DNA of 64,000 bases, taken from NCBI RefSeq assembly GCF_000735345.1, contig NZ_JMPJ01000053.1, positions 62,001 to 126,000 of the forward strand, written 5' to 3'. The notes below the pieces were generated by a model. The model ran no database searches, was not told where the DNA came from, and was given only the letters and a program-made list of their open reading frames with translations. This document shows positions 56,796-64,000 of this stretch, piece by piece. Position 1 is the stretch's first letter, and each line of letters begins with the position of its first letter. The stretch is from Ewingella americana ATCC 33852 (GTDB lineage Bacteria > Pseudomonadota > Gammaproteobacteria > Enterobacterales > Enterobacteriaceae). Made by a program: the position numbers and the translations under genes.

Positions 56796-56799
56796 AAAA

Positions 56800-57657
56800 A
56801 TGAAATTCAAAACGCTTAAATATTTCTCCACGGTGTTGGTCTTTGCGGTAGCGCTTTGCGCCGGTTGGTGGATGTGGAATTACTACATGCAGTCGCCGTG
56901 GACCCGTGACGGCAAGGTGCGCGCCGAATTAGTCGACATTACGCCAGAAGTCTCAGGGCGCATCATTGGCATCAATGTGCATGATAATCAGCTGGTTAAG
57001 GGCGGAGATCTGCTGTTTACTCTCGACCCGCAGCCTTTCCAGATAGCGCTGGATAACGCGCAGGCCGCGCTGGCCAAAGCCTCCGCCGACCTTGATAAAG
57101 CCAATCATGAAGCGCAGCGCCGCCGTGGTCTGGGTGCCGGAATTGTCTCAGCCGAAACGCTGGATGAGTCCAATATCGCCGCCAAGGCGATGAAAGCGCA
57201 GTATGAAGCCGCGCAGGCCTCTCTTGAGCAAGCCAAGTGGAACCTGAGCAAAACCAAGATCTTTGCGCCAACCGACGGCTATATCACCAATCTGCAAACC
57301 CGCCGTGGCAACTACGCCACCACCGGCACGCCGCTGGTCGGGCTGGTTGATACTCACTCCTTCTACATTTTGGGCTATTTCGAAGAGACCAAGCTGCGCC
57401 ATATAAAAGAGGGCAGTTTGGCGAATATCACCCTGTATAACGGCGACATTCCATTGCAGGGTCAGGTTGAAAGCATCGGGCGCGCTATCTATGACCAGAG
57501 CGTGGATCCTTCTGCCGACTTGCTGATGAATGTGAAACCCAACGTGCCTTGGGTCAGGCTGGCCCAGCGCGTGCCGGTGCGCATTAAGCTGCTCAACGTG
57601 CCCGCCAACGTAGTGTTAGTCGCCGGAACCACCGCCACTATCTCCGTACACGACTAG
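56800..57657 (+). CDS. ydhJ: HlyD-family membrane fusion protein YdhJ
   Basis: A 285-residue periplasmic adaptor with an N-terminal membrane anchor ([20 protein letters not shown]), lipoyl halves ([23 protein letters not shown] and [22 protein letters not shown]), a short coiled-coil hairpin and a beta-barrel. It is similar to AaeA, the adaptor of the aromatic carboxylic acid efflux pump. Length equals E. coli YdhJ. It lies four bases after ydhI and eleven before ydhK, so the three are one efflux unit. Confidence 0.93.
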   Translation: MKFKTLKYFSTVLVFAVALCAGWWMWNYYMQSPWTRDGKVRAELVDITPEVSGRIIGINVHDNQLVKGGDLLFTLDPQPFQIALDNAQAALAKASADLDKANHEAQRRRGLGAGIVSAETLDESNIAAKAMKAQYEAAQASLEQAKWNLSKTKIFAPTDGYITNLQTRRGNYATTGTPLVGLVDTHSFYILGYFEETKLRHIKEGSLANITLYNGDIPLQGQVESIGRAIYDQSVDPSADLLMNVKPNVPWVRLAQRVPVRIKLLNVPANVVLVAGTTATISVHD

Positions 57658-57667
57658 GGCCGGTGAC

Positions 57668-59719
57668 GTGAATCTCTCTTGGCTCGAATGGAAAAATACC
57701 CCTTGGGGTAAAGCCACCGGCGGCCAGTGGCGCTATGCCCTGCGCAACTCGATTGCCATGTGCCTGTCGCTGTACATCGCCTTCGTGTTACAGCTCGATG
57801 ACCCTTACTGGGCGCTAACCTCCGCCGCCGTGGTGAGCTTCCCCACCGTCGGCGGGGTGATCAGTAAAAGTATCGGCCGGGTGATTGGCAGCCTGCTCGG
57901 CGCACTGGCCTCGGTGCTGATTGCCGGGCACTGCCTGAATGAACCTTGGTTGTTCACCTTTGCCATTGCCGCTTGGCTGGGGCTTTGTACTTACGTTTCC
58001 AACCATTATCAGAACAACGTCTCCTACGCCTTCGCACTGGCCGGGTACACCGCAGCCATCATCGCGTTTTCCACCGTTAACGTGACTGACACCGGCAAGA
58101 TTTTCGACATCGCGCAGGCCCGCGTGTGTGAAGTGATCACCGGCATCCTGTGCGGCGGCTTTATGATGATGATCCTGCCGAGCACCTCTGACGGCGACGC
58201 CCTGCTCACTTCCCTGCGCAAGATGCACGCCCAGTTGCTGGATCACGCCAAGCTGCTGTGGCGACCGGACATTACCGAGCAAATTCGCACCTCGCACGAA
58301 GGAGTGATTGGGCAGATCCTCACCATGAATTTGCTGCGTATTCAGGCGGTCTGGAGCCACTACCGGCTGCGTCGGCAAAATAATTTGCTCAACTATCTGC
58401 TCCACCAGCAGCTGCGCATGACCAGCTACATCTCCAGCCTGCGCCGCATGTTGCTCAACTGGCCGCAGCCGCCCGAGCATCTTTATGAGACGCTGGAAAC
58501 GCTGATTGAGGCGCTGCGTGACCCGGAAAGCAATAAGTACCAGATTGCCCGCATCCTCAGCCAAATCAAGCCGCACGACACCTCGGATTATCGCTATCAG
58601 GCGTTTTGGAAACGGCTGCGCGACTTCTGCTGGCTCTATTTGCATAACGAACGCTGGCTGCGTCGGGTGGAAAACACCAACGCCGCGCAGGTGGAGTTCT
58701 TGCAGCCGCCTCGCGCCAGCCGCCTCACCGAGCACACCGACACCTACGAAGCGGCCTACAACGGCCTGCGCACCTTTTTGTGTATCGTGATTGCCTGCGC
58801 CTTCTGGATGAGCACCCAGTGGAGCTCCGGCACCTCGGCGGTGGCGCTGACCGCCGTCAGCTGCGTGCTCTACTCCTCCACAGCGTCGCCGATCAGCAGC
58901 ATTACCCTGCTGATCAAATCCCTGCTTCTGCTGTTTGTCGGCTGCTTTATTCTCAAGTTCGGACTGATGATCCAGTTGAATGATTTCTGGGTGTTCTGCG
59001 CCTTCTTGCTGCCTATTTTGGTCACCATGCAGATGATGAAGTTGCAGTATAAAAAGTACGCCGGGCTGTGGGGGCAACTGCTGGTGTTCAGCGGCTCGTT
59101 TTTGGCGGTGACTAACCCGCCGAGCTATGACTATGGCGCATTTATCAATGATGGGATTGGCAGAATCGTTGGCGTAATGCTGGCTGGCGTGGCTTTCCAA
59201 GTGCTGCGACCAAGCTCGGATAAGCGCAAAAGTCGGCGCATTATCCGCGCCCTGCGCCGTGACTTTATTGACCAGCTAAGCCGCAAACCGCAGCTCAGCC
59301 ATTTGCAGTTTGAGTCGCTGATCTATCATCGCATCAACCAGTTAAATCAGAGTAAAGATCAGGTTTCGCGGACTTGGCTGCTGCGCTGGGGCGTGGTGCT
59401 GCTCAATTGCAGCCATATCGTCTGGCAGCTGCGCGAGTGGGAGATTCGCTCAGATCCGCTCTCTGCGGTGCGCGACGTCTGCATTCACTGCCTGAAAGGC
59501 ATCATGACCGAACGCGGCGTTAGCCACACGGTGCTGGATTCAAGTTTGGCGGAGCTATCGCGGATCAGCGAATCCTTGGCACATCATCCTGATGAATCAG
59601 CGCGGGAACTGGCGGGGATTATTTGGCGGCTCTACTGCTCGCTGTCACAGCTACAGCAGGCGATTTCTATTGAGGAAGTGGCGGCTGAGAACAGTAGCAC
59701 CCAGCCGATTAGAACTTAA
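57668..59719 (+). CDS. ydhK: FUSC-family efflux protein YdhK
   Basis: A 683-residue inner-membrane protein of the FUSC/AaeB type, with two blocks of about five membrane segments (roughly 25-190 and 360-515) separated and followed by cytoplasmic helical domains. The conserved start region [35 protein letters not shown] is seen. Start is GTG with a weak ribosome-binding site, probably coupled to ydhJ. Substrate unknown; aromatic acids are likely by analogy with AaeB. An ERIC-like repeat follows. Confidence 0.93.
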   Translation: MNLSWLEWKNTPWGKATGGQWRYALRNSIAMCLSLYIAFVLQLDDPYWALTSAAVVSFPTVGGVISKSIGRVIGSLLGALASVLIAGHCLNEPWLFTFAIAAWLGLCTYVSNHYQNNVSYAFALAGYTAAIIAFSTVNVTDTGKIFDIAQARVCEVITGILCGGFMMMILPSTSDGDALLTSLRKMHAQLLDHAKLLWRPDITEQIRTSHEGVIGQILTMNLLRIQAVWSHYRLRRQNNLLNYLLHQQLRMTSYISSLRRMLLNWPQPPEHLYETLETLIEALRDPESNKYQIARILSQIKPHDTSDYRYQAFWKRLRDFCWLYLHNERWLRRVENTNAAQVEFLQPPRASRLTEHTDTYEAAYNGLRTFLCIVIACAFWMSTQWSSGTSAVALTAVSCVLYSSTASPISSITLLIKSLLLLFVGCFILKFGLMIQLNDFWVFCAFLLPILVTMQMMKLQYKKYAGLWGQLLVFSGSFLAVTNPPSYDYGAFINDGIGRIVGVMLAGVAFQVLRPSSDKRKSRRIIRALRRDFIDQLSRKPQLSHLQFESLIYHRINQLNQSKDQVSRTWLLRWGVVLLNCSHIVWQLREWEIRSDPLSAVRDVCIHCLKGIMTERGVSHTVLDSSLAELSRISESLAHHPDESARELAGIIWRLYCSLSQLQQAISIEEVAAENSSTQPIRT

Positions 59720-59729
59720 CTCAAAGACA

Positions 59730-59828
59730 TTGGTGCTGTAGCAAGGCAGCAAATGAGTTCATCCCGATGAGCTGACACAGGTCAGTGATTCGGGTGAACG
59801 AATGAAGCTAACGCCGCTACAGCGCCAA
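59730..59828. repeat. ERIC-type intergenic repeat
   Basis: A 99-bp nested palindrome. Outer arms are TTGGTGCTGTAGC/GCTACAGCGCCAA (59730-59742/59816-59828), middle arms GTTCATCCCG/CGGGTGAAC and the inner hairpin CTGAC-ACAG-GTCAG. The segment 59779-59801 matches 18 of 23 bases of the ERIC2 consensus ending GTGACTGGGGTGAGCGA. It sits between convergent ydhK and ydhF and may act as a bidirectional terminator or RNA-stability element. No other copy was noticed in the window. Confidence 0.85.
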
Positions 59829-59838
59829 GGACGAAGAG

Positions 59839-60735
59839 TTATGGGACGTCGTAGCCCAAAGCAGCCTTTCTAATTCGGAACCACTGCTGGCGCGTCATCT
59901 CAAGTGACAATGACTTCCACGCCGACTTCACGCGGTCGATTTTGCCAGAACCAATAATTGGCAGCGGCTGAGAAGGCAGGCGCAGCACCCACGCATACAC
60001 CACCTGCTCAATACTTTCCGCACCAATCTCCTCGGCAACCTGTTGCAGCTCGTCGCGCAGCGGCTGGAACTCAGCATCGCTAAACAGGCGGCCGCCGCCC
60101 AGACAGGACCAAGCCATTGGCTTGATGCGCAGCTGTTGGCAAAGGTCTAAAGAGCCGTCAAGAATGGCTGGCTGATGGATTGGGGAGATCTCCAGTTGGT
60201 TGGTCACCAGCGCGAACGGCAGGCGAGACTGCAACAGGGTGAACTGCGCCGGAGTGAAGTTAGAGACGCCGAAATGCTTCACTTTGCCGCTTTTGTGCAA
60301 GGCGGTGAAGGCTTCAGCGACCTCGTCGGCATCCATCAACGGGTCCGGGCGGTGGATCAGCAACAGGTCGAGACGATCGGTGTGCAGATTGGTCAGCGAC
60401 TTCTCGGCGCGCTCAATAATGTATTTACTGTCCGTGATGTAGTGGCCGATTTTATTCGCCGGGTCCGCCTTGGTGGCGATACCGCATTTGCTCACCAGCT
60501 CCATCTTTTCACGCAGCGCGGGTTTCAGACGCATCGCTTCGCCAAACGCCGCTTCACAGGCGTATCCGCCATAGATATCCGCGTGGTCCGCCGTGGTAAT
60601 GCCCAGCTCAACGTGCTCTTCAATAAAGCTCAGCAGCTGTTGCGGCGTCATGTTCCACTCCATCAGACGCCAGTACCCGCTAATCATGCGAGAGAATTCC
60701 GGGCCCTGTGTGGAGAGTAAGGTACGAGGATCCAT
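59839..60735 (-). CDS. ydhF: Aldo/keto reductase YdhF
   Basis: A 298-residue NADP-dependent (beta/alpha)8 oxidoreductase, same length as E. coli YdhF. The tetrad residues are in DHADIYGGYACE (Asp/Tyr), VSKCG (Lys) and LLIHRPDP (His); LPIIGSGKIDRV is the cofactor-binding C-terminus. Substrate unknown. It is followed on the minus strand by the ERIC repeat and preceded by ydhL. Confidence 0.94.
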   Translation of the reverse strand: MDPRTLLSTQGPEFSRMISGYWRLMEWNMTPQQLLSFIEEHVELGITTADHADIYGGYACEAAFGEAMRLKPALREKMELVSKCGIATKADPANKIGHYITDSKYIIERAEKSLTNLHTDRLDLLLIHRPDPLMDADEVAEAFTALHKSGKVKHFGVSNFTPAQFTLLQSRLPFALVTNQLEISPIHQPAILDGSLDLCQQLRIKPMAWSCLGGGRLFSDAEFQPLRDELQQVAEEIGAESIEQVVYAWVLRLPSQPLPIIGSGKIDRVKSAWKSLSLEMTRQQWFRIRKAALGYDVP

Positions 60736-60865
60736 GTTATTACCTCTATCGATAGGTTATTGAGTTATTAGTTAAAGGCTGAATGATTTAAGCATACAGA
60801 ATTGCCAGCGGCCTGTATTGATCTCCGCCATACGAGCAAGTTGAAAGGTGAGCTGGTGCTAAAAA

Positions 60866-61108
60866 CTAAAAAAGAGTGGGCTGTTCTGGCTGGGCGTCGT
60901 CGTCGGGTTTCTTGGCCGCGCGCTGCAAACGCAGCAGGCGCTGGTGACACAAGCGCAGCACGTGGCGCTTCTCGGTGTCGGTCATGGTCATCCAGCCAAA
61001 ACGCTCTTCGCGGCTGCGCAGGCAACCACGGCAGAATCCTCGATTATCTGCCTGACAGATACCGCGGCACGGGCTTGGAATGTCAAAAAACTCTAACTGT
61101 TGAGCCAC
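60866..61108 (-). CDS. ydhL: DUF1289 family small Cys-rich protein YdhL
   Basis: An 80-residue protein with the DUF1289 motif SPCRGICQADNRGFCRGCLRSREER (four conserved Cys, about residues 13-29), probably a small metal-binding unit. Function unknown. The C-terminus PEQPTLF equals that of E. coli YdhL in style. It lies upstream of ydhF and divergent from nemR, the E. coli order. Confidence 0.92.
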   Translation of the reverse strand: MAQQLEFFDIPSPCRGICQADNRGFCRGCLRSREERFGWMTMTDTEKRHVLRLCHQRLLRLQRAAKKPDDDAQPEQPTLF

Positions 61109-61246
61109 AGTGACTCCCTATCGAGCATTGAACTCTTATTGAAGACGCTTTGCGCCGTTCCCGCAACCCCCTTTTACACTTCACCACGTTGCTCTTATTC
61201 GCAGCAACGTGTCAAAATGTGCTCTACTCCACATTTAGGGTTGACC

Positions 61247-61262
61247 TAGACCGACCGGTCTA
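61247..61262 (+). promoter_or_regulatory. NemR operator upstream of nemR
   Basis: TAGACCGACCGGTCTA is a near-perfect palindrome 14 bp before the nemR start and matches the known NemR box (TAGACCG-N2-CGGTCTA type). NemR represses its own operon until electrophiles or HOCl modify it. Confidence 0.85.
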
Positions 61263-61276
61263 ATACTCTCAGAGCC

Positions 61277-61885
61277 ATGAACAAGATGACACATCCACAT
61301 AGCGATACACGCGAACATTTGTTGGCAACCGGCCAGGAACTCAGCTTACGTCTGGGCTTTAACGGCATGGGGCTGACTGAACTGCTGAAAAAGGCCGAAG
61401 TGCCTAAAGGCTCGTTCTATCACCACTTCCGCTCAAAAGAGGCGTTTGGTGAGGCAATGATTCAGCGTTATTACGACGGCTATGATGCGCATCTGCTGGC
61501 TATGTTCAGTGCGCCGCACGGCAATCAGCGTCAGCACATCCTGAACTATTACGCACAAACCATTACCAACTTCTGTGCTAGTGAAAACTACAACGCCTGT
61601 TTGTCGGTGAAGCTGTCGGCAGAGGTTAGCGACCTGTCAGAGCCAATGCGCCACGCCCTTGAACAAGGCACGGTGCGGGTGGTAGGTCGCTTAAAAGATG
61701 CGGTAGAAAAAGGCATTGCCGAAGGTTCACTTAAGGTGCCTTTCTCCCCAGCGGCCACAGCGTCAGCCCTCTACTCTATGTGGCTGGGTGCGTCATTACT
61801 GGCTAAGATCAAACGTTCTGTCACCCCGCTGGCTACTGCGGTAGAGACGATAGAAACGTTTTTGCAGGACCCGAATAAATCCTGA
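61277..61885 (+). CDS. nemR: TetR-family electrophile sensor NemR
   Basis: A 202-residue repressor of the nemRA-gloA detoxification genes. It has an N-terminal helix-turn-helix (GMGLTELLKKAEVPKGSFYHHF) and a ligand domain with a conserved Cys108 (YNACLSVKLSAEV). This corresponds to the redox-sensing Cys106 of E. coli NemR, which reacts with HOCl, methylglyoxal and N-ethylmaleimide. A second NemR-like site lies before nemA, suggesting nemA can be controlled separately. Confidence 0.95.
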   Translation: MNKMTHPHSDTREHLLATGQELSLRLGFNGMGLTELLKKAEVPKGSFYHHFRSKEAFGEAMIQRYYDGYDAHLLAMFSAPHGNQRQHILNYYAQTITNFCASENYNACLSVKLSAEVSDLSEPMRHALEQGTVRVVGRLKDAVEKGIAEGSLKVPFSPAATASALYSMWLGASLLAKIKRSVTPLATAVETIETFLQDPNKS

Positions 61886-61986
61886 TTGTCGCAAGAGAGT
61901 CAGGGTAATGCGTCAAGAGCGCGGTGAGTTGCCGCGCAGTAAACTTAATCAGGTCAAATGTTTGACCTCTTTTTTAAGATATGAAT

Positions 61987-62002
61987 CAGACCGACCAGTC
62001 TA
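61987..62002 (+). promoter_or_regulatory. Second NemR-like operator upstream of nemA
   Basis: CAGACCGACCAGTCTA resembles the nemR operator (14 of 16 bases identical) and lies 21 bp before the nemA start. In E. coli a single operator before nemR is described; a second site here suggests a separate or additional nemA promoter. Confidence 0.7.
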
Positions 62003-62023
62003 TTACTGAGGAGTTTTTAGAAA

Positions 62024-63115
<1,092 letters not shown>

Positions 63116-63191
63116 AAACGGCGAGTCCGTATAAAACGAAGAGTAACTAACTGGTTGGTTTAAAAGCCATTAGTGCAAAAAATCAACCATT

Positions 63192-63224
63192 GCGGCAGCC
63201 GCCCCTCCGGCTGCCGCTTTTTTT
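63192..63224 (+). terminator. Terminator of nemA
   Basis: A perfect 10-bp GC stem GCGGCAGCCG/CGGCTGCCGC (63192-63217) followed by seven T; it separates nemA from gloA, implying gloA also has its own promoter. Confidence 0.9.
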
Positions 63225-63288
63225 GCCTGAATCCCCATAATCAGTTAGTCTGTTATCTATTACCTACCCCCTGCATTCAGAGGACATT

Positions 63289-63696
63289 ATGCGCTTACTT
63301 CATACCATGCTTCGTGTTGGCGACCTGCAACGCTCCATCAATTTCTACACCGATGTTTTGGGCATGCGCCTGCTGCGTACCAGCGAAAATACTGAATACA
63401 AATACTCCCTGGCCTTCGTCGGTTACACCGATGAGAGCGAAGGTGCGGTTATCGAACTGACCTACAACTGGGGTGTGGAAAGCTATGATCTGGGCTCGGC
63501 CTATGGTCACATCGCCCTTGGCGTAGACAACGTTGCCCAGACTTGCGAAGACATCCGCAAAGCCGGTGGTAACGTGACTCGCGAAGCTGGCCCGGTGAAA
63601 GGCGGTTCTACCATCATCGCTTTCGTCGAAGATCCAGACGGTTATAAAATCGAGCTGATCGAATCCAAACACGCGGGTCAGGGTCTGGGTCACTAA
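63289..63696 (+). CDS. gloA: Lactoylglutathione lyase (glyoxalase I)
   Basis: GloA converts the methylglyoxal-glutathione hemithioacetal to S-lactoylglutathione. The 135-residue protein, same length as E. coli, is a two-module VOC-fold protein with nickel ligands His5 (MRLLHTML), Glu56 (VIELTYNW), His74 (YGHIAL) and Glu122 (YKIELIES). AGAGGA precedes the ATG. It lies between nemA and rnt, as in E. coli. Confidence 0.97.
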   Translation: MRLLHTMLRVGDLQRSINFYTDVLGMRLLRTSENTEYKYSLAFVGYTDESEGAVIELTYNWGVESYDLGSAYGHIALGVDNVAQTCEDIRKAGGNVTREAGPVKGGSTIIAFVEDPDGYKIELIESKHAGQGLGH

Positions 63697-63713
63697 TCCC
63701 GCTTTCCGCTAAC

Positions 63714-63737
63714 AAGGGCGCATAAGCGCCCTTTTTT
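63714..63737 (+). terminator. Terminator of gloA
   Basis: Perfect 8-bp stem AAGGGCGC/GCGCCCTT (63714-63733) with ATAA loop, followed by T residues. Confidence 0.9.
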
Positions 63738-63819
63738 GTTGCCCTTTTTTCCTCCCCTCCTGCAACTGACAGAAAAATTTGTCATAATGCCGGCTGAATT
63801 CGATGAAGATAAGAAGCTA

Positions 63820-64000
63820 ATGGCCGAGAATAGTGACATTAACGCCCTGAGAGGCCGATTTCGTGGTTTTTATCCCGTAGTTATCGATGTTGAAACCGCA
63901 GGATTTAATGCCCAAACCGATGCGCTGCTAGAAATTGCCGCCATTACTTTAAAGATGGATGAAGAGGGTTGGCTGGAGAGCGACGAAACGTTGCACTTCC
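63820..64000 (+). CDS. rnt: Ribonuclease T, 5' end only
   Basis: An ATG at 63820 opens a frame that runs off the window after 60 codons. The residues [39 protein letters not shown] contain the DEDD exonuclease motif I (DVET) and match the N-terminus of E. coli RNase T, which trims the 3' ends of tRNA and 5S rRNA. The gene order gloA-rnt agrees. The ribosome-binding site is weak (AAGAAG). Confidence 0.93.
   Translation, partial: MAENSDINALRGRFRGFYPVVIDVETAGFNAQTDALLEIAAITLKMDEEGWLESDETLHF

Noticed and set aside
57815-59200. 461-codon minus-strand frame opposite ydhK
   Set aside because: It is an antisense shadow of a GC-rich membrane-protein gene: His/Gln/Arg-rich composition and no recognisable domain.

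Overview
The window is a stretch of enterobacterial chromosome (order Enterobacterales). Nearly every housekeeping gene is close in length and residue pattern to its Escherichia coli counterpart: tonB, clsA, opp, adhE, tdk, hns, rssB, purU, psp, sap, dtpA, gstA, pdxY, tyrS, pdxH, anmK, slyB, slyA, ydhIJKFL, nemRA, gloA, rnt. Gene order differs from E. coli at several joints: uge-ugd replaces galU between hns and rssB, psp lies close to purU, and ryhB plus a COG0523 GTPase lie between pspF and sapA. An ERIC-type repeat is present. Together this suggests a Yersiniaceae-like organism (Serratia/Rahnella/Ewingella/Rouxiella/Yersinia group). The genus cannot be fixed from the sequence alone.

Layout. 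1-4.3 kb: 3' end of yciA, tonB, yciI, a tiny zinc-ribbon gene, yciY, clsA, yciU. 4.3-10.1 kb: the oppABCDF oligopeptide importer on the minus strand, followed by a long gene-free stretch and ychE. 12.4-22.5 kb: adhE, tdk, hns, a UDP-glucuronate pair (ugd, uge), rssB, ychJ, purU and a tRNA-Tyr. 22.5-27.1 kb: an accessory block. It holds a duplicated and interrupted tRNA-Tyr 3' end, a C39-peptidase ABC exporter and its membrane-fusion partner, and a divergent 63-residue peptide with a double-glycine-type leader. 27.1-32.5 kb: ycjF-ycjX-pspDCBA and divergent pspF. 32.5-34.0 kb: a metal-homeostasis patch with a RyhB small RNA gene under a Fur box and a zinc-type GTPase under a perfect Zur-like palindrome. 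34.2-39.5 kb: sapABCDF. 39.7-43.1 kb: a two-domain CMD/alkylhydroperoxidase-like protein and dtpA. 43.1-49.3 kb: a second accessory block with an alpha/beta hydrolase, a metallo-beta-lactamase-fold hydrolase, a divergent LysR regulator, a small membrane protein, a PAS-GGDEF-EAL protein and a DapA-family lyase. 49.4-64 kb: core genes from gstA to the 5' end of rnt.

Functional themes. There are three peptide importers (Opp, Sap, DtpA) and one peptide exporter. Envelope stress and envelope chemistry are represented by Psp, cardiolipin synthase, TonB, SlyB, MliC, AnmK and Ugd. Electrophile detoxification is represented by NemRA, GloA and GstA. Iron and zinc control appear at tonB, ryhB and the GTPase.

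The best candidate for something undescribed is the exporter plus leader-peptide cassette at 22.8-27.0 kb. It looks like a class II microcin system, but the predicted mature peptide is hydrophilic and acidic, it has no cysteine, and no immunity gene was recognised.
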